This document shows, piece after piece, positions 5,828-6,601 of a stretch of DNA of 6,601 bases. Source of the DNA: Gammaproteobacteria bacterium (GTDB lineage: Bacteria; Pseudomonadota; Gammaproteobacteria; Thiohalospirales; Thiohalospiraceae). Position numbers and translations under genes: made by a program. Under the pieces are notes generated by a model. That model was not told the DNA's origin and searched no databases. It worked only from the letters and a program-made list of their open reading frames with translations. Each line of letters starts with the position of its first letter. Positions within the stretch are counted from its first letter, which is position 1. The DNA is taken from positions 1 to 6,601 of the forward strand of contig JABURU010000312.1 of assembly GCA_014762485.1 (NCBI GenBank). The letters are read 5' to 3'.

Positions 5828-6418
5828 TTAGCTTACCGCAGGGGGCTCATCCGAGCCACTAGCGGGTACCGCGGGCTCGCTCACAGCGGCTGGCGCGGCG
5901 GCAGTAACTTTTTTCGCTACCTTTTTCTTACGAGTCTTCTTTTTCTTGGCCTTAGCCTTGGCCTTCTTCTCTTCGGCCTTATCGTAGTCACGCTCCCACT
6001 TGGCAGCAAACTTCGCCATGGCTGCATCCATGGCATTTTGCTTGGTAATGGCCGCTTTGACCTTGTTGGTAGCCCAGCTCAATGCACCGGCTAATTCACG
6101 CGTATGCAATTTCGCTGCGCGTACATCTTTTTTCAACTTGGCCACGGCTTCACGAGCACGAATTGCAGCGTTCTTTTTCGCTGCGGTCTTCATTTTTTTG
6201 GCCTGCTTAACTGCATCCTTCAGTTTTTTCTCAGCTTCAGCCAACTTCTTTTCGGTGCGTGCTTGTGCGGTTACACCTTTTTCAGCGGCCTTAATCGCTT
6301 TGTTTAACTCCTTCTGCGCTGCGTAGTGTTCATCGCTAACACTGTGAGCATTTGCCAGTTTGACAATGTCACGAGTTACGATGGACTTACTACGTCTACT
6401 TGCTTTCTTCTTCGCCAT
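5828..6418 (-). CDS. Lys/Ala-rich histone H1-like coiled-coil protein
   Basis: This 196-residue protein is dominated by Ala and Lys and has no cysteine. Residues 1-12 are basic (MAKKKASRRSKS). Residues about 30-150 are charged, heptad-like helix with alternating Lys/Glu/Ala, predicted coiled coil. Residues 150-170 are an almost continuous lysine-arginine tail (AKAKAKKKKTRKKKVAKK), resembling the C-terminal tails of AlgP and bacterial H1-like proteins. Residues 172-196 are Ala/Pro-rich and acidic (SEPAVPASGSDEPPAVS). No enzyme motif, signal peptide or membrane segment is seen. DNA or RNA binding in the nucleoid is likely from composition, but low-complexity similarity is weak evidence. The start ATG has AAAGG 9 nt upstream (6428-6431 region) and its own promoter. 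It is a single-gene unit, convergent with the ArsR gene, and shows no clear functional tie to the arsS operon. Confidence 0.8.
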   Translation of the reverse strand: MAKKKASRRSKSIVTRDIVKLANAHSVSDEHYAAQKELNKAIKAAEKGVTAQARTEKKLAEAEKKLKDAVKQAKKMKTAAKKNAAIRAREAVAKLKKDVRAAKLHTRELAGALSWATNKVKAAITKQNAMDAAMAKFAAKWERDYDKAEEKKAKAKAKKKKTRKKKVAKKVTAAAPAAVSEPAVPASGSDEPPAVS

Positions 6419-6455
6419 CTAATTGTGCCTTTATTAGTACATTTCTACATAATCT

Positions 6456-6485
6456 AGCATACCGAACAATTTAGTAAATTGCCAA
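6456..6485 (-). promoter_or_regulatory. Candidate promoter of the H1-like gene
   Basis: On the minus strand TTGGCA (6480-6485, five of six -35 bases), an 18-nt spacer and TATGCT (6456-6461, four of six -10 bases) lie about 40 nt before the ATG at 6418. It sits immediately after the T-run of the preceding terminator, as expected for an independent transcription unit. Confidence 0.5.
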
Positions 6486-6490
6486 AAGCT

Positions 6491-6518
6491 AAAAATAAAA
6501 AAGTGTGATAGCGCACAC
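6491..6518 (-). terminator. Rho-independent terminator of an upstream minus-strand gene
   Basis: On the minus strand GTGTG (6518-6514), loop CGCTAT, and CACAC (6507-6503) are followed by TTTTTTATTTTT (6502-6491). The stem is short but the T-run is long. It separates the H1-like gene from whatever minus-strand gene lies to the right, and so indicates that such a gene ends near the window edge. Confidence 0.6.
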
Positions 6519-6525
6519 AAACTAG

Positions 6526-6601
6526 TTAACGTGAAAGCCTGGCTTTCAGTTTCTCTTTGCTAGTGATCCCCACCGCCATGATCGAGGGTATGACTAAAAG
6601 C
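6526..6601 (-). CDS. Possible 3' end of a minus-strand gene cut by the window edge
   Basis: Two minus-strand frames are open from the right edge. One ends at TAA 6528-6526 and reads LLVIPSIMAVGITSKEKLKA..., 8 nt before the terminator stem. The other ends at TAG 6562-6560 and reads AFSHTLDHGGGDH, a His/Asp/Gly tail as seen in some membrane or metal-handling proteins. The terminator at 6491-6518 supports a gene ending here on this strand, but which frame is real cannot be decided from 76 bases. No function is assigned. Confidence 0.3.
   Translation of the reverse strand, partial: LLVIPSIMAVGITSKEKLKARLSR
6532..6548. repeat. 17-bp perfect inverted repeat
   Basis: TGAAAGCC, one base, GGCTTTCA forms an 8+1+8 palindrome. 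It lies inside one of the two candidate reading frames at the right edge and after the stop of the other. As RNA it could form a short hairpin ahead of the terminator at 6491-6518; as DNA it could be a protein-binding dyad. No function can be assigned. Confidence 0.4.

Noticed and set aside
5600..6326. Plus-strand frames 5600-6094, 6000-6326 and 6104-6307
   Set aside because: The first runs through the rhodanese domain in another frame and across the terminator. The others are the Phe/Ala/Leu-rich mirror of the Lys/Ala-rich minus-strand gene and only look like membrane proteins because of that composition.
6578..6601. Plus-strand start of a gene (ATG at 6578) running off the right edge
   Set aside because: Only eight codons are visible, no ribosome binding site precedes it, and the nearby terminator points to minus-strand coding.
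1..6601. tRNA, rRNA, CRISPR array, riboswitch or phage/defence system
   Set aside because: I saw no cloverleaf, regularly spaced repeats, conserved riboswitch core or phage/defence gene; the gene content is metabolic and regulatory.

Overview
The window looks like a chromosomal fragment of a gammaproteobacterium of moderate GC content. The CheY-type regulator, the ArsR-rhodanese fusion, the Lys/Ala-rich H1-like protein and the short intergenic gaps fit that group, but no marker here fixes genus or family. The first ~18 bases closely match a transposase-library adaptor end, so the left edge is probably a contig end.

Layout: a stand-alone CheY-like receiver (176-559, +) converges on a five-gene minus-strand operon. 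In transcription order the operon is: a TVP38/TMEM64 (DedA-like) membrane protein (about 4951 to 4241), a radical SAM protein of the ArsS type (4195-3224), a GT2-type glycosyltransferase of the TIGR04283 type (3227-2472), a nucleotidyltransferase-like transferase of the TIGR04282 type (2469-1846), and an iron-type alcohol dehydrogenase (1797-604). ArsS overlaps the next gene by 4 nt, the following gap is 2 nt, and the last gap is 48 nt. The ArsS/TIGR04283/TIGR04282 trio is the set annotated as arsenosugar biosynthesis (older name: rSAM/selenodomain-associated transferases). The arsenite methyltransferase ArsM, expected to make the dimethylarsenical substrate, is not in the window.

Divergent from the operon is an ArsR-family repressor fused to a rhodanese domain (5134-5781, +). 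The shared region 4952-5133 holds a good minus-strand promoter with a 16-bp inverted repeat across its -35/spacer, and a related half-site near the regulator's own start. The regulator lacks the classical ArsR CxC arsenite site; its only cysteines are in the rhodanese loop. This suggests a sulfur or persulfide signal, or an arsenic-thiol signal, rather than simple As(III) binding.

Beyond a strong terminator hairpin (5780-5806) lies a convergent gene for a Lys/Ala-rich, coiled-coil, histone H1-like protein (6418-5828, -) with its own promoter. A further minus-strand terminator (6491-6518) indicates that another minus-strand gene ends at the right edge.

Proposed working model (inference): ArsS joins a 5'-deoxyadenosyl group to a methylated arsenical, the two transferases and the dehydrogenase process the sugar part, the membrane protein helps transport or membrane handling, and the ArsR-rhodanese protein controls the set. 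The least certain points are the start of the TVP38 gene, which has no conventional start codon for its full reading frame, and the true substrate.
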